NCBI RefSeq assembly: GCF_000384475.1
Contig: NZ_ARWB01000001.1
Span: 908,022-972,021, forward strand
DNA length: 64,000 bases
DNA from: Methylopila sp. M107
GTDB taxonomy: Bacteria > Pseudomonadota > Alphaproteobacteria > Rhizobiales > Methylopilaceae
Direction of reading: 5' to 3'
Shown here: in pieces, positions 47,884-56,882 of the stretch
Layout of the letters: every line of letters begins with the position of its first letter
Position numbering within the stretch: the stretch's first letter is position 1
Position numbers and translations under genes: made by a program
The notes under the pieces: model-generated
What the model saw: the letters and a program-made list of their open reading frames with translations, nothing else
Told to the model about the DNA's origin: nothing
The model's database searches: none

Positions 47884-49092
47884 ATGCCCGACGCTTACAT
47901 TTTCGACGCGGTCCGGACGCCTCGTGGTCGGGGCAAGGCGGACGGGTCTTTGCACGAGGTGTCGACGCTCGGGCTTGCGGTGACGGCGCTGCGGGCGCTG
48001 GCGGAGCGGAACGGGCTGGATACGGGGCGGATCGACGACGTGGTGCTCGGCTGCGTGGACCCGGTGGGCGAGGCGGGCGGCGACATCGCGCGGGCGGCGG
48101 CTTTGGCTGCGGATTACGGGATCGGGGTCCCGGGCGTGCAGATCAACCGCTTCTGCGCCTCGGGGCTCGACGCGGTGAACTTCGCGGCCGCGCAGGTGAT
48201 GGCGGGGCAGCACGATCTCGTGGTCGGGGGCGGGGTGGAGAGCATGAGCCGGGTCGGGCTCGGCGCCTCGGGCGGGGCCTGGCCGATGGACCCTGCGATC
48301 GCGATCAAGTCCTACTTCATGCCGCAGGGCGTCTCGGCCGACCTTGTCGCGACGAAGTACGGGTTTTCGCGTGACGACTGCGACGCTTACGCGGTCGAGA
48401 GCCAGAAGCGCGCCGCGGCGGCATGGGCCGAGGGGCGGTTCGCGGGGTCGGTCGTGCCCGTGCGCGACGTCAACGACATCGTCCTGCTCGACCGCGACGA
48501 GCACATGCGGCCCGACGCCACCATGCAGTCGCTCGGGAGCCTAAAACCGTCCTTCGCCGAGATGGGCGAGATGGGCGGGTTCGACGCGGTGGCGTCCTAT
48601 GCGCATCCCGAGGTCGAGCAGGTCAATCACGTCCACCATGCCGGCAATTCTTCGGGCATCGTGGACGGTGCGGCGGCCGTGCTGGTCGGCTCGAAGGCGG
48701 CCGGCGAAGCCGCGGGGCTCAAACCCCGTGCGCGAATAAAAGCGTTCGCGAATATCGGGTCGGAGCCGGCGCTGATGCTGACGGGGCCGGTCGACGTCAC
48801 GAAGAAGGTTCTGGCGCGTTCGGGCATGGAGATCTCTGACATCGACCTGTTCGAGGTCAACGAGGCCTTCGCCTCCGTGGTGCTGCGCTATCTCCAGGCG
48901 TTCGGGCTTGGATCGGACAAGGTCAACGTCAATGGCGGCGCGATCGCGATGGGGCACCCGCTCGGCGCGACCGGCGCGATGATTCTCGGAACCGCGATCG
49001 ACGAGCTGGAGCGCTCGGGCAAAGAGACCGCGCTGGTGACGCTGTGCATCGGGGCGGGCATGGGCACGGCGACGATCGTGGAGCGGGTGTGA
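47884..49092 (+). CDS. fadA: Acetyl-CoA C-acyltransferase FadA
   Basis: This thiolase ends each beta-oxidation round. The protein has 402 residues, with nucleophile Cys91 in [49 protein letters not shown] and a second Cys in TLCIGAGMG. It lies in front of the FadB-type gene, with 239 bases of repeats between, and the two proteins form the usual trifunctional complex. Confidence 0.93.
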   Translation: MPDAYIFDAVRTPRGRGKADGSLHEVSTLGLAVTALRALAERNGLDTGRIDDVVLGCVDPVGEAGGDIARAAALAADYGIGVPGVQINRFCASGLDAVNFAAAQVMAGQHDLVVGGGVESMSRVGLGASGGAWPMDPAIAIKSYFMPQGVSADLVATKYGFSRDDCDAYAVESQKRAAAAWAEGRFAGSVVPVRDVNDIVLLDRDEHMRPDATMQSLGSLKPSFAEMGEMGGFDAVASYAHPEVEQVNHVHHAGNSSGIVDGAAAVLVGSKAAGEAAGLKPRARIKAFANIGSEPALMLTGPVDVTKKVLARSGMEISDIDLFEVNEAFASVVLRYLQAFGLGSDKVNVNGGAIAMGHPLGATGAMILGTAIDELERSGKETALVTLCIGAGMGTATIVERV

Positions 49093-49102
49093 GGGTCTTG
49101 GG

Positions 49103-49309
49103 CGTCATCCCGGACGGCGCAGCCGATCCGGGATCGTCGCCCGAATGTGGCGCATGACCCTCCCCGTCATCCCCCGGCTCGTCCGGGGGATCCAGGGTCC
49201 GTCGTCGGGCGTCGCGCGGCCGAGAACTGGATGCCCCGGACAAGTCGGGGCATGACGCGGTTTTTTTTCTGAACACGATCCCGGTTCGGCTGCGCCGTCC
49301 GGGATGACG
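49103..49309. repeat. Nested mosaic repeat: one palindromic element inside another
   Basis: The outer half CGTCATCCCGGACGGCGCAG at 49103 pairs with TGCGCCGTCCGGGATGACG ending at 49309. Inside it lies a complete 93-bp element at 49165-49257 of the same type as 12608-12700, followed by a run of Ts. The inner element probably moved into an existing copy between fadA and fadB. Confidence 0.8.
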
Positions 49310-49331
49310 AGGCTGGGACAGGACAACATCA

Positions 49332-51551
49332 ATGACCGACCAGAGCTTCCGCACCGAACTCGACGCCGACGGCGTGCTTGGAATCGTCTGGGACATGGCC
49401 AGCCGTTCGATGAACGTGCTGACGGAAGGAGCGATCCGCGAGCTCGCGGACATCGTCGAGCGCGTCGCCTCGGACGATCAGATCAAGGGCGCGGTGATCT
49501 CGTCCGGCAAGGAGGGCTCGTTCTCGGGCGGGGCGGACCTCACCATGCTGGAGGGTCTCGCGCGGCTCTACGCGAGCGAGATGGCGAAGCACGGCGAGGC
49601 TGCGGCCGCGAAGGCGCTGTTCGAGGAGAGCCGCAAACTCAGCCAGCTCTACCGCCGCATCGAGACGTCTGGAAAACCCTTCGTCGCGGCGATCAACGGG
49701 GTCTGTCTCGGCGGCGCGTTCGAGCTCGCGCTCAGCTGCCATTACAGGATCGCATCGAACGACAAGGCGACGCGCGTCGGCCTGCCGGAAGTGAAGGTCG
49801 GGCTGTTCCCGGGCGCCGGCGGCACCCAGCGGGTCGCGCGCATGCTGCCCCCCGGCGACGCGCTGCAGATGCTGATGAAGGGCGAGCAGATCCGCCCCGA
49901 CAAGGCGAGAGCCATGCGGCTCGTCGACGAGGTCGCCCCGAAGGACGAGATTTTGTCGAAGGCCAAGGCCTGGATCCTCGCCGGCGGCAAGGCGACAAAG
50001 CCGTGGGACGAAAAGGGTTTTAAACTCCCCGGCGGGCCGGTGTGGTCGAAGGCCGGGTTCATGACCTTTCCGCCCGCCAACGCGATCTACCGCCGCGAGA
50101 CGCAAGACAACTACCCCGCGATCCGCGCCATGCTGCAGGCGGTGTTCGACGGGCTGCAGCTGCCGATGGATCTGGCGCTCACCGTCGAGAGCCGGCAGTT
50201 CGCCAAGGTGCTGCGCTCGCCCGAGGCGGCCGCCATGATCCGCACGCTGTTCGTCTCGATGCAGGAGCTGAACAAGGGGGCAAGGCGCCCCGCGGGCGTT
50301 CCGAAGAGCGAGCTCAGAACCGTCGGCGTGGTCGGCGCGGGCTTCATGGGGGCGGGCGTCGCTTACGTCTCGGCGCAGGCGGGGCTCGAGGTGGTGCTGG
50401 TCGACCGGGACCAGGACGCCGCCGACACGGGCAAGGCCTTCGCGCAAAAGCTGATCTCGGGGCAGGTCTCGAAGGGCCGGGCCACCGGCGCCGAGCGCGA
50501 CGCGCTGCTCGGCCGCATCTTGGCCACGTCCGATTACGAGCGGCTGAAGGATTGCGGGCTCGTGATCGAGGCGGTGTTCGAGGACCCGAAGGTCAAGGCC
50601 GAGGTGATCCAAAAGGTCGAGGCCGTCATCGCGGACGACGCCATCTTCGCCTCCAACACCTCGACGCTGCCGATCTCGGGATTGGCCAAAACCTCGAAGC
50701 GGCCGGAGAACTTCGTCGGCGTGCACTTCTTCTCGCCGGTGGAGAAAATGCTGCTGGTCGAGGTGATCCAGGGCAAAGAGACGGGCGACCGGGCGATCGC
50801 GACGGCGCTCGACTACGTCCGGGCGATCAGGAAGACGCCGATCCTCGTCAAGGACAGTCGCGGCTTCTACGCCAATCGCTGCGTCATCGCCTACATGCTC
50901 GAGGGCCATCTGATGCTGACCGAGGGCGTGCCGGCGGCGATGATCGAGAACGCCGCGAAACAGGCCGGCATGCCGGTCGGCCCGCTCTCGCTCAACGACG
51001 AGGTCGCGCTCGACCTCGGCCTCAGGATCGTCGACGCGACGCGCGCCCAGCTTGGCGACGACGCGGTCAACCCCGCGCAAGAGAAGCTGCTCAGGACGCT
51101 GGTCGAGACCCACGGCCGGCTCGGCCGCAAGAACGGCAAGGGGTTTTATGATTATCCCGAAGGCGCCAAAAAGCGGCTCTGGCCGGGGCTGAAGGACCTG
51201 CAGCCGGTCCATCTCGACCCCGACGCGATCGACGTCGCGGAGCTGAAGAAGCGCCTGCTGGTCACGCAGGCGCTCGAAGCCGCCCGCACCGTCGAGGAGG
51301 GCGTCGTGACGGACGTGCGCGAGGCCGACGTCGGCGCGATCCTCGCCTTCGGGTTCGCGCCCTACACCGGCGGGCCGCTCTCCTACATCGACGGCATGGG
51401 CCCGAAACGGTTCGTGGAACTCGCATCCGCCCTCGCCGAGCTCCACGGCGAGCGCTTCCGCCCGAACAGGCTGCTGCTCGACCTCGCCGAGACGGGCGAC
51501 ACCTTCTACGGACGGTTCGCAGGCGAAAAGGCGCCCGCCGCCGCGGCCTGA
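49332..51551 (+). CDS. fadB: Enoyl-CoA hydratase / 3-hydroxyacyl-CoA dehydrogenase (FadB/FadJ type)
   Basis: This bifunctional protein of 739 residues hydrates enoyl-CoA and oxidises the hydroxyacyl-CoA. The crotonase domain (about 1-200) has FSGGADLTML and INGVCLGGAFELALSCHYRIA and GLPEVKVGLFPGAGGTQR with the catalytic Glu pair. The dehydrogenase domain begins at VGVVGAGFMGAGVA (about residue 331) with HFFSPVEKMLLVEVI, and a C-terminal helical domain with GFAPYTGGPLSYIDGMG. It pairs with fadA upstream. Confidence 0.95.
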   Translation: MTDQSFRTELDADGVLGIVWDMASRSMNVLTEGAIRELADIVERVASDDQIKGAVISSGKEGSFSGGADLTMLEGLARLYASEMAKHGEAAAAKALFEESRKLSQLYRRIETSGKPFVAAINGVCLGGAFELALSCHYRIASNDKATRVGLPEVKVGLFPGAGGTQRVARMLPPGDALQMLMKGEQIRPDKARAMRLVDEVAPKDEILSKAKAWILAGGKATKPWDEKGFKLPGGPVWSKAGFMTFPPANAIYRRETQDNYPAIRAMLQAVFDGLQLPMDLALTVESRQFAKVLRSPEAAAMIRTLFVSMQELNKGARRPAGVPKSELRTVGVVGAGFMGAGVAYVSAQAGLEVVLVDRDQDAADTGKAFAQKLISGQVSKGRATGAERDALLGRILATSDYERLKDCGLVIEAVFEDPKVKAEVIQKVEAVIADDAIFASNTSTLPISGLAKTSKRPENFVGVHFFSPVEKMLLVEVIQGKETGDRAIATALDYVRAIRKTPILVKDSRGFYANRCVIAYMLEGHLMLTEGVPAAMIENAAKQAGMPVGPLSLNDEVALDLGLRIVDATRAQLGDDAVNPAQEKLLRTLVETHGRLGRKNGKGFYDYPEGAKKRLWPGLKDLQPVHLDPDAIDVAELKKRLLVTQALEAARTVEEGVVTDVREADVGAILAFGFAPYTGGPLSYIDGMGPKRFVELASALAELHGERFRPNRLLLDLAETGDTFYGRFAGEKAPAAAA

Positions 51552-51555
51552 GCGC

Positions 51556-51677
51556 CCCTTGTCCCGGCCGAAGAGCCGGGACCCAGAACCACGACCCGCG
51601 CCGGAGAAACGGCAAGCGGCTAGCCCCCTTCGGCGCCGATCGCGCGTCTGGGTCCCGGCTCAAGGCCGGGACAAGGA
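51556..51677. repeat. Mosaic palindromic element between fadB and the LuxR gene
   Basis: CTTGTCCCGGCCGAAGAGCC at one end pairs with CCCGGCTCAAGGCCGGGACAAG at the other, and GGGACCCAGA pairs with TCTGGGTCCC. It fills the gap between two convergent genes and may terminate both. Confidence 0.75.
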
Positions 51678-51687
51678 GGCGGCGGCC

Positions 51688-54363
51688 TCAGCCCTCGATC
51701 AGGCGTATTTCCCGGGCCCGGTAGACTGCGGCCGTGCGGCTCGCGACGTCGAGCTTCTGGTAGATGTGGTGGATGTGCCATTTCGCCGTGCCGACGGTGA
51801 TGCCGAGGCGCTTGGCGATGTCGCGATTGGACATGCCGCGCGACAGCAGCTCCAGGATCTGCTGCTCCGTGCCGGTCAGCAGCCCGCTCGCGGCGCCTTC
51901 AGCCTCGTCTTCCCGCTCCTGATCGAAGCAGTCGAGATACTGGACGGCGAACGGCGATCTGGACTCCACGCGCTGGAGCACGTCGTGGATCGGCGCGCCG
52001 AGGTCGAGCAGACGGCGCACGTAGCCTGCCGGGCCGCCAAGCGAAAGCGCCTCGATCAGGCGACGCTCCGCCGTCGCTTTCTCGCCGCGGATCTCGGCGG
52101 CCAGGGTTCGCAGCAGCAGGGACGTGAACACGCCGCCCAGCCGGCCGTCATCGCGGGCGTCGGATTCGACGCGGGCGAGCAATGTGTCGGCCGCCCGCGG
52201 ACGATCCTGCGCGAGCAACAGCCGGGCCCGGATGAATTGCTCGAATTCCGTGGCCTTTTCGGCCCATTCCGTCGCGTCTCCGATCAGCGCGGCGGCGGCG
52301 GCGACGTTCCCGTCGCGCAGACGGAACTCCGCCTCGACGACGTCGACGAGCGAGCGTTGCCGGCCATGCTCGGCGCGATCGGCGAATTGCGACGCGTCGC
52401 CAAGCAATTCGTAGGCGCGCTTGGTCTGGCCGTTGGCGTAGGCCAATCGGGCGAGGTGACGCTTGCCGAGATAGACATAGTTGACGTTGCCCAGCCGTTC
52501 GCAAAGCTCGACGCCTCTGTCGAGCATGATCTCCGCCCGCGCCCTGTCGTCCAGCTCGTAGAGCAGCTGGCCGAGCCTGATGTGGAGCGGGCCCGTGGTC
52601 GTGAGGCCTCGCGGCGCGTCTCCGGTCTCCTCGATGGCGCGTTCGCAGAGCCGCGCGGCTTCCTGGAGCTTGCCCGCCGCCGCCTTGAGCGGGACGAGGT
52701 CGCTCGTCGCCTCGAGGCGGACCATCAGATTGCCGTGCGACTCGGCGAGCCTGACGGCGCCCCACAGCGTCGAGATCGCCCGCGCGCGATCGCCTGAAAT
52801 GCGCTGCGCGGTCCCGAGCAGAAGCATCGCTAGGCCGCTGAAGAAGGATCTCGAGCCGGCGAGGCTCTCGATCGCCGCAGTGGCCGCCTGCTCCGCTTCC
52901 TTGATCCGGCCGCGATTGATGGCGAGATACGCCTTGAACGCCAGCAGGGGACCCGACTGCGCATTCTCCGGGTCGCCGTTCGCCGCGACCTTGTCGAAGA
53001 AGGCTTCGGCCTCGCCGGGCTGCCCGCGCAGATAGAGCAGCCAGGCCTTGTAGGCCGACAGCTCCACGTTCCGCCGGATAACGTTCTCGGGCAGGGCGTT
53101 CAGCCATCGCAGGAGCTGGTGGAACTCGCCGTCGCCAAGTTGGTCGTCCGCATGTCTCTGGACGAGTTCCGCCGCGCGATCCGGGTCGCCGGCGGCGATC
53201 GCGTGCTTGATCGCCTCGTTGGGATGTCCCGCCCGCTCGAACCATGAGCTGGCGCGACTGTGGATCTCGATGGCGCGAGCGGGCTCGACGTGAGAGCGCA
53301 GGAAATCCCGGAACAGGTGATGGTACCTGTACCATTCCTTCTGGTCGTCGAGCGCGACGACGAACAGCGCGCGCTTTCTCAGTTCGTGGAGCGTCGAGCT
53401 GCTTTCATGGCCGTCGAGAATCGCGTCGCAGAGCGAGGCCGTGAACCTGTCGACCACGGACGTCGCGATGAGGAAGCGCCGGGTCGCCTCGTCCTGGTTG
53501 GCCAGCACTTCGTTGGCGAGATATTCGGCGACGAAGCGGTGCCGTCCATCAAACGACACCAGGTCGAGGCCCGTTTCGTCCGCGCCAGGCTCCGTCCGGT
53601 CAGAGCTCCGGTTTCGGCCGTTGATCCACAGCGCCGACAGCTGGATCCCCGCGGCCCAGCCGTCGACGCGACGCTCCAGCAGCTCGAGGTCTTCCTCGCG
53701 GAGCCGGACATTCATGGCTTCGGTTAGGAAGGCGCGGGTTTCGTCCGGCGTGAACCGCAGGTCGCCGAGGCCGATCTCGGTGAGTTTGTGAGAGACGCGC
53801 CAGCGTCCGAGCGGCAGCGACGGCTCTCCGCGTGAGAGCAGGATGATGTCGACATTGGCCGGCGAGCCTTCGCAGATGAACGCGATCAGGTCGTCGAGCC
53901 GAGGATCCTTCACTGGATAATCGTCGAGGACGAACGTCCATCTCGCCTTCTGCCGGGCGAGTTCGTTCAGCATCGACGTGAAGATCGCCCGCGGCCGCAC
54001 GATGCGGTGGTCGTGCACCATCGCATATGCGACCTCGCACGCGTTCGGACGAACATGGCGGATCGCCTCCAGCCATTGCTCAGCGAGCAGGTGCCCGTCG
54101 CCGAGATCCTCGTCCAGCGCGATCCACGCGGCGTTCTCGGTGTTGGCGCTCTCCGCCAGCCAGCCGCTGATCAGCGTCGTCTTGCCGAAGCCCGCGGGCC
54201 CGAACACCGTCGTGATCCGCCTGCGCTGGTCGAGAAGCTCGAACAGGCGCGGTCGGGAGGTATGGAAAGGCGGCGGCGGCGGAACGCCGATCGACACGCG
54301 CGAAAGCCGGCCGGTCTCGAAACCATCCGGTTTCCCCCCAGCGCCCGAACGCCCGCTCGCCAT
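51688..54363 (-). CDS. MalT/AlkS-type LuxR-family transcriptional regulator
   Basis: This is a large ATP-dependent regulator of 891 residues. The N-terminal NTPase has Walker A GPAGFGKTT near residue 50 and a WTFVLDDYP Walker-B-like segment. The middle is TPR-like (RAAELVQRHADDQLGDGEF, RAYELLGDASQFADR). The C-terminal LuxR helix-turn-helix reads LTGTEQQILELLSRGMSNRDIAKRLGITVGTAKWHI. The arrangement matches MalT and the alkane activator AlkS. I use the ATG at 54363; an upstream ATG at 54501 would run through the palindrome at 54416. It is divergent from the MaoC and PHA synthase genes and probably their activator. Confidence 0.87.
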   Translation of the reverse strand: MASGRSGAGGKPDGFETGRLSRVSIGVPPPPPFHTSRPRLFELLDQRRRITTVFGPAGFGKTTLISGWLAESANTENAAWIALDEDLGDGHLLAEQWLEAIRHVRPNACEVAYAMVHDHRIVRPRAIFTSMLNELARQKARWTFVLDDYPVKDPRLDDLIAFICEGSPANVDIILLSRGEPSLPLGRWRVSHKLTEIGLGDLRFTPDETRAFLTEAMNVRLREEDLELLERRVDGWAAGIQLSALWINGRNRSSDRTEPGADETGLDLVSFDGRHRFVAEYLANEVLANQDEATRRFLIATSVVDRFTASLCDAILDGHESSSTLHELRKRALFVVALDDQKEWYRYHHLFRDFLRSHVEPARAIEIHSRASSWFERAGHPNEAIKHAIAAGDPDRAAELVQRHADDQLGDGEFHQLLRWLNALPENVIRRNVELSAYKAWLLYLRGQPGEAEAFFDKVAANGDPENAQSGPLLAFKAYLAINRGRIKEAEQAATAAIESLAGSRSFFSGLAMLLLGTAQRISGDRARAISTLWGAVRLAESHGNLMVRLEATSDLVPLKAAAGKLQEAARLCERAIEETGDAPRGLTTTGPLHIRLGQLLYELDDRARAEIMLDRGVELCERLGNVNYVYLGKRHLARLAYANGQTKRAYELLGDASQFADRAEHGRQRSLVDVVEAEFRLRDGNVAAAAALIGDATEWAEKATEFEQFIRARLLLAQDRPRAADTLLARVESDARDDGRLGGVFTSLLLRTLAAEIRGEKATAERRLIEALSLGGPAGYVRRLLDLGAPIHDVLQRVESRSPFAVQYLDCFDQEREDEAEGAASGLLTGTEQQILELLSRGMSNRDIAKRLGITVGTAKWHIHHIYQKLDVASRTAAVYRAREIRLIEG

Positions 54364-54415
54364 CCATCCCCCTAGCGCGCGCCGCTTGATCGGGCCCGTC
54401 GCTCGAAACGCAGTC

Positions 54416-54431
54416 CCTATCGCAAGATAGG
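54416..54431. promoter_or_regulatory. CCTATC-N4-GATAGG palindrome, copy 2 (LuxR/MaoC divergent promoter)
   Basis: CCTATC-GCAA-GATAGG is exact. It lies 52 bases before the LuxR start and 107 before the MaoC start, so it can serve both. A GCTATC hexamer 19 bases downstream on the + side could be a -10 element, the same spacing class as copies 1 and 3. Confidence 0.7.
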
Positions 54432-54538
54432 CGCGTCGAATTGATCGGACGCTATCGTGCTTGCCAAGGACCGGCAACAGACCAGTCCGGCTGTGAGCCA
54501 TCACCAATTGGCGACGGCCAGCCAACGGGGAGACGACC

Positions 54539-55006
54539 TTGCAGCCAGCATCCGAGCCGTTTTCGCTGTCGGACCCGACGGCGTTGGTCGGCCGCACCGT
54601 CGGCGTCTCCGACTGGATCACGATCGACCAGTCCCGGATCGACGGCTTCGCGCGCGACACCGGCGACGCGCAGTGGATCCATGTCGACGTCGAGCGGGCC
54701 AGGCGCGAGAGCCCGTTCGGCGGACCGATCGCTCACGGCTACCTCACGCTCGCCATCGTCGGCTCGACCATCATGGACATTTTGATCAAGCCGGCCGGCG
54801 TCAAGGTGGCCGTCAACTACGGGCTCGACCGCGTGCGCTTCCTCAGCGTCGTGAAGGCCGGGGCGCGCGTCCGCAACAGGCTGGTGCTGTCGGCGGTGGA
54901 CGAAAAGGGCGGCGGGCTGCTCCTGACGACCCAGAACTCGATCGAGATCGAGGGCGAACAGAAGCCGGCGCTGACGGCGGTCGCGCTCGTCCTGGTCTCG
55001 AACTGA
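54539..55006 (+). CDS. MaoC-like (R)-enoyl-CoA hydratase
   Basis: This hot-dog-fold protein has 155 residues. The catalytic pair is Asp43 and His48 in DTGDAQWIHVD, followed by SPFGGPIAHGYLTLAI. Members convert enoyl-CoA to (R)-3-hydroxyacyl-CoA, the PhaJ role that links beta-oxidation to PHA. It also resembles NodN-type MaoC proteins. It has a TTG start with GGGGAG seven bases upstream, is immediately ahead of phaC2 with 38 bases between, and is probably co-transcribed. Confidence 0.87.
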   Translation: MQPASEPFSLSDPTALVGRTVGVSDWITIDQSRIDGFARDTGDAQWIHVDVERARRESPFGGPIAHGYLTLAIVGSTIMDILIKPAGVKVAVNYGLDRVRFLSVVKAGARVRNRLVLSAVDEKGGGLLLTTQNSIEIEGEQKPALTAVALVLVSN

Positions 55007-55044
55007 GCCCCGCGCCGGACGCACGAGCGTCGGAGGACCATTTC

Positions 55045-56730
55045 TTGGCTCGAAACGACAAACGCGAAGAGGGCGACGACCTTGCGCGGAACGCCGCCGA
55101 GACGATGCTCGGCCCGAACCCCTTCGTGGGTCTGCGCTTCACGGACCTCACGCGTTCGCTGCTGGGCGCCTGGGGCGCCGTCCTGAAGAACCCGACCACC
55201 ATGCTCGAACAGTATGGCGCGTTCCTGCGCGGGACCATGGCCGCGCTGGACCCCTCCTCAGACGGCGTCACGGGCGACAAGCGCTTCGCGGACCCAGAAT
55301 GGAGGGACAATCCCGCCTACCGTTCGCTCATGCAGGTCTATCTCAACTGGGCGAAGTCGTTCGTCGGCCTCGTCGACGCGCTCGACCTCGAGCCGTTCGA
55401 GAGGGAGCGCGCGCGCTTCGTCTTGACGCTGATCGCAGACACCCTGTCGCCGACCAATACGCTGGTCGGCAACCCGACGGCGTTCCGCAAGACCCTCGAG
55501 TCGAAGGGCGCCAATCTCGCCTCGGGACTGTCGAATCTCGTCTCGGATCTGGTCCGCAACGAAGGAATGCCGAGCCAAGTCGACAAGAGCGCCTTCGACG
55601 TCGGCGGGAACATCGCGGTGACGCCCGGCGCGGTGGTGTTCTGCAACGAGGTGCTCGAACTCATCCAGTATGCGCCGACGACGCCGTCGGTGCATGCGCG
55701 GCCGCATCTCTTCATCCCGCCGCAGATCAACAAGTTCTATGTGTTCGATCTGACGCCCGAGAAAAGCCTGGTCCGGTTTCTGCTCGACAAGGGGTTCCAG
55801 GTCTTTCTGGTCAGCTGGCGCAATCCGACGGCGCGCGACCGCGACTGGGGCATCGCGACCTACATCGCGGCGCTCCGCGAGGCCGTCGACGCCGTGAAGT
55901 CGATCACGGGATCGGACGACCTGATCGCGCACGCGGCCTGCTCCGGCGCCATGACGTCGGTGATCCTCGCGGCGGTGCTCGAGGCCGAGAACAACCGCTC
56001 AATCCGCGCGCTGACGCTGATGGTCGCGGTGCTCGGCACGGATGCCGACACGCAGCTCGGCATGTTCGCGACGCCCGACGTCATCGAGGCCGCCAAGCAG
56101 CGCGTCGCCAAGACGGGCGTGCTCGAAGGCAAGGAGATGGGCCGCGTGTTCGCGTGGATGCGGCCGAACGATCTGGTGTGGAACTACTGGATCAACAACT
56201 ACCTGCTCGGCAACCGCCCGCCCGCCTTCGACATCCTCTACTGGAACAACGACACCACGCGGCTGCCGGCGAAGTTTCACGGCCAGCTGCTCGACGTGCT
56301 TGGGCAGGGCCAACTGCTGAGGCCCGGCGCCCTCGAGGTGGACGGCGCGCCGGTCGACATCACGAAGATCAGCGCCGACAAGTTCGTGCTCGCGGGCTCG
56401 ACGGATCACATCACGCCATGGCGGGGCGTCTACCGGATGGCGCAGGCGCTGGGCGGCGAGGTCGAATTCGTTCTGAGTTCGAGCGGCCACATCCAGAGCC
56501 TGGTGAACCCGCCCGGCAACGCGCGATCGAAGTACAATTCCCACGCGACGATCGAGCCGACGGCCGACGCATGGCTCGCCGCCTCGACGACGACTCAAGG
56601 CTCGTGGTGGGAGCGCTGGGCCGAATGGCTGGAGGCGCGGTCCGGCGACAAGGTTCCGGCAGCGAAGAGGCTCGGCGACGCCCGGCACAAGCCGCTCGCG
56701 GCGGCGCCCGGACTCTATGTGCGGGAGTGA
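55045..56730 (+). CDS. phaC: Polyhydroxyalkanoate synthase 2 (PhaC family)
   Basis: The protein has 561 residues and uses a TTG start with GGAGG eight bases upstream; the longer frame to 54457 runs through the MaoC gene in another frame. The triad is Cys299 (AACSGA), Asp454 (STDHI) and His482 (SSGHIQ). Its box is AxCxG, with Ala in place of the first Gly. DVGGNIAVTPGAVVF and NYWINNYLLGN are shared with PHA synthase 1. Its partners MaoC and the acyl-CoA ligase suggest it uses medium-chain hydroxyacyl-CoA drawn from beta-oxidation. Confidence 0.88.
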   Translation: MARNDKREEGDDLARNAAETMLGPNPFVGLRFTDLTRSLLGAWGAVLKNPTTMLEQYGAFLRGTMAALDPSSDGVTGDKRFADPEWRDNPAYRSLMQVYLNWAKSFVGLVDALDLEPFERERARFVLTLIADTLSPTNTLVGNPTAFRKTLESKGANLASGLSNLVSDLVRNEGMPSQVDKSAFDVGGNIAVTPGAVVFCNEVLELIQYAPTTPSVHARPHLFIPPQINKFYVFDLTPEKSLVRFLLDKGFQVFLVSWRNPTARDRDWGIATYIAALREAVDAVKSITGSDDLIAHAACSGAMTSVILAAVLEAENNRSIRALTLMVAVLGTDADTQLGMFATPDVIEAAKQRVAKTGVLEGKEMGRVFAWMRPNDLVWNYWINNYLLGNRPPAFDILYWNNDTTRLPAKFHGQLLDVLGQGQLLRPGALEVDGAPVDITKISADKFVLAGSTDHITPWRGVYRMAQALGGEVEFVLSSSGHIQSLVNPPGNARSKYNSHATIEPTADAWLAASTTTQGSWWERWAEWLEARSGDKVPAAKRLGDARHKPLAAAPGLYVRE

Positions 56731-56781
56731 AGCGCGGAACGGCGCGCTTGCGGCCGCGGTCGAACCTATAGGAAGATTGTC

Positions 56782-56797
56782 CCTATCAATCGATAGG
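56782..56797. promoter_or_regulatory. CCTATC-N4-GATAGG palindrome, copy 3 (acyl-CoA ligase promoter)
   Basis: CCTATC-AATC-GATAGG is exact, 85 bases before the acyl-CoA ligase GTG, in the 152-base gap after phaC2. A CCTATAGG half-like motif lies 18 bases upstream of it. A CTTATG hexamer follows at 23 bases downstream. Confidence 0.65.
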
Positions 56798-56882
56798 CGA
56801 TCGCAGGACGGCCGCGTGGTCTTATGCCGTCGGAACGGGAAGGCGACCAACATTCCCGGCTGAACGAAAGGGAGGGACTTCG

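Noticed and set aside
49329-51446. 705-residue open frame antisense to fadB
   Set aside because: It mirrors a well-supported gene, is rich in Arg, Asp, Gly and His as expected for a high-GC shadow frame, and has no domain.
54457-55044. Longer start for PHA synthase 2
   Set aside because: It runs through the MaoC gene in a different frame; a TTG with a proper ribosome site lies at 55045.
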